64,000 bases of DNA from Bog-473 sp963742035. Its GTDB lineage: Bacteria > Actinomycetota > Acidimicrobiia > Acidimicrobiales > RAAP-2. Below are positions 63,352 through 64,000 of the stretch, one piece after another (within the stretch, counting starts at the first letter, position 1; every line of letters begins with the position of its first letter). The notes beneath the pieces were generated by a model. It was not told where the DNA came from, did not search any database, and was given only the letters and a program-made list of their open reading frames with translations. The stretch lies in assembly GCA_963742035.1 (NCBI GenBank), contig CAVUKH010000007.1:620001-684000 (forward strand), given 5' to 3'. A program made the position numbers and the translations under genes.

Positions 63352-64000
63352 GTGAATTTCGCCACCGTGAGGAAGTCGCCGTAGAAGATGCCGAGGCCTA
63401 ACGCGCAAAAGAGGCCGCCCAGAATCCAGAATCGGACGATCACGGTGGTCTCGGGCCAGCCCCCGAGCTCGAAGTGGTGATGAATGGGGGCCATCCGGAA
63501 GATGCGCCGGTGGAACACGCGGAAGCTGATGATCTGCATAATCACCGAGACGGTCTCCATGACGAAGAGCCCCCCGATGACCAGCAACAAGAGGTCGAGA
63601 TTGAGGAGGAGACACAGGGCGGCCAGGCCGGCGCCGATCGCCAACGATCCAGTGTCGCCCATGATGATTTTGGCCGGCGCCGCGTTCCACCAGAGGAAAC
63701 CGATGCAGGCGCCCGCCAATGCCACCGCGACCAGGGAGAGGTCGATGGCCGAAGCCGGGAGCACGTGGTAGATCACGTAGTGCCGGAACACCCAGTAGCC
63801 CATGATCGACAGCACGGCGAAGCAGAAGGTTCCGGCGCCGGCGGCCAACCCGTCCACGCCGTCGGTGATGTTCACCGCGTTGGACGAACCGACCATGACG
63901 AGCACGGCGAAGAGGACCCACAGGTATGGGCCCAGGTTGATGCCGATGGCGTCCGCCCGCGTGAACGACAGCGCCGTCGACGTATGGGCCCAGTGCACGG
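63348..64000 (-). CDS. mraY: Phospho-MurNAc-pentapeptide transferase (partial, 5' end outside window)
   Basis: Makes lipid I in the membrane. The C-terminal ~217 residues are present: NAVNITDGVDGLAAG (catalytic Asp), GFLWWNAAPAKIIMGDTGSLAIG and the MAPIHHHFELGGW loop with the three-His motif, with membrane segments between. The start lies beyond the window. murD normally follows; here the 50-residue ORF does. Confidence 0.95.
   Translation of the reverse strand, partial: VHWAHTSTALSFTRADAIGINLGPYLWVLFAVLVMVGSSNAVNITDGVDGLAAGAGTFCFAVLSIMGYWVFRHYVIYHVLPASAIDLSLVAVALAGACIGFLWWNAAPAKIIMGDTGSLAIGAGLAALCLLLNLDLLLLVIGGLFVMETVSVIMQIISFRVFHRRIFRMAPIHHHFELGGWPETTVIVRFWILGGLFCALGLGIFYGDFLTVAKFT

Overview
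The window is a gene-dense, roughly 70% GC bacterial chromosome segment with no rRNA, tRNA, CRISPR or insertion sequence that I can see. The gene content points to Actinomycetota: actinobacterial integration host factor (mihF), a bacterial proteasome activator (Bpa/PafE), a helicase-dead PriA, SepF plus a Wag31-like DivIVA with no ftsA, DUF222-HNH and SigJ-type sigma factors, and many apparently leaderless genes. Acidimicrobiia is my best guess at class level, from gene order and the absence of typical Streptomyces or Mycobacterium neighbours; that is inference.

Region 1 (1-24137, all on the minus strand, so transcription runs from high to low coordinates) is one long housekeeping array. It starts at aroC and passes through aroK, aroB, aroQ, pepQ, efp, nusB, the pyr operon (pyrR, pyrB, pyrC, carA, carB, pyrD, pyrF), mihF, gmk, rpoZ, coaBC, metK, priA, def, fmt, a tam-like methyltransferase, rpe and a truncated FAD oxidoreductase. 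Many junctions are 4-base ATGA/GTGA overlaps, implying translational coupling. A perfect match to the PyrR-binding-loop consensus lies directly before the Shine-Dalgarno of pyrR. Two probable indels (in pyrC and at the start of pyrR) break otherwise normal genes.

Region 2 (24200-31900) is mixed: nfuA, a cysteine-rich protein, small unknown genes, a flavin reductase-lipoprotein-tyrS operon, a carotenoid oxygenase and a DUF222-HNH nuclease. Region 3 (31850-37440) is the menaquinone cluster menD/menH/menA/menB/menE, in which two pairs of genes diverge from almost the same point. Region 4 (37306-43507) carries a SigJ-type sigma factor with its carboxymuconolactone-decarboxylase partner, an SDR, a DUF255 thioredoxin-like protein and unknown genes. 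Region 5 (43634-53640) carries dnaE, bpa, a phosphodiesterase, an Rrf2 regulator, a histidine phosphatase, a sigma-70 factor, rluD, lspA and a Lys/Ala-tailed DksA-like protein. Region 6 (53766-64000) is the division and cell wall (dcw) cluster read toward low coordinates: mraY (partial), ftsW, murG, murC, murB, ftsQ, ftsZ, yggS, sepF, yggT, divIVA. murD is absent from its usual place and a 50-codon ORF, coupled by ATGA at both ends, sits there instead.

The most useful observations are the PyrR site, the missing murD with its substitute small ORF, the recurrent TAnnnT box 6-8 bases before start codons at eleven transcription-unit heads, the two pyr-operon frameshifts, the overlapping divergent starts in the men cluster, and a GATGGC hexamer expansion found inside two unrelated enzymes.
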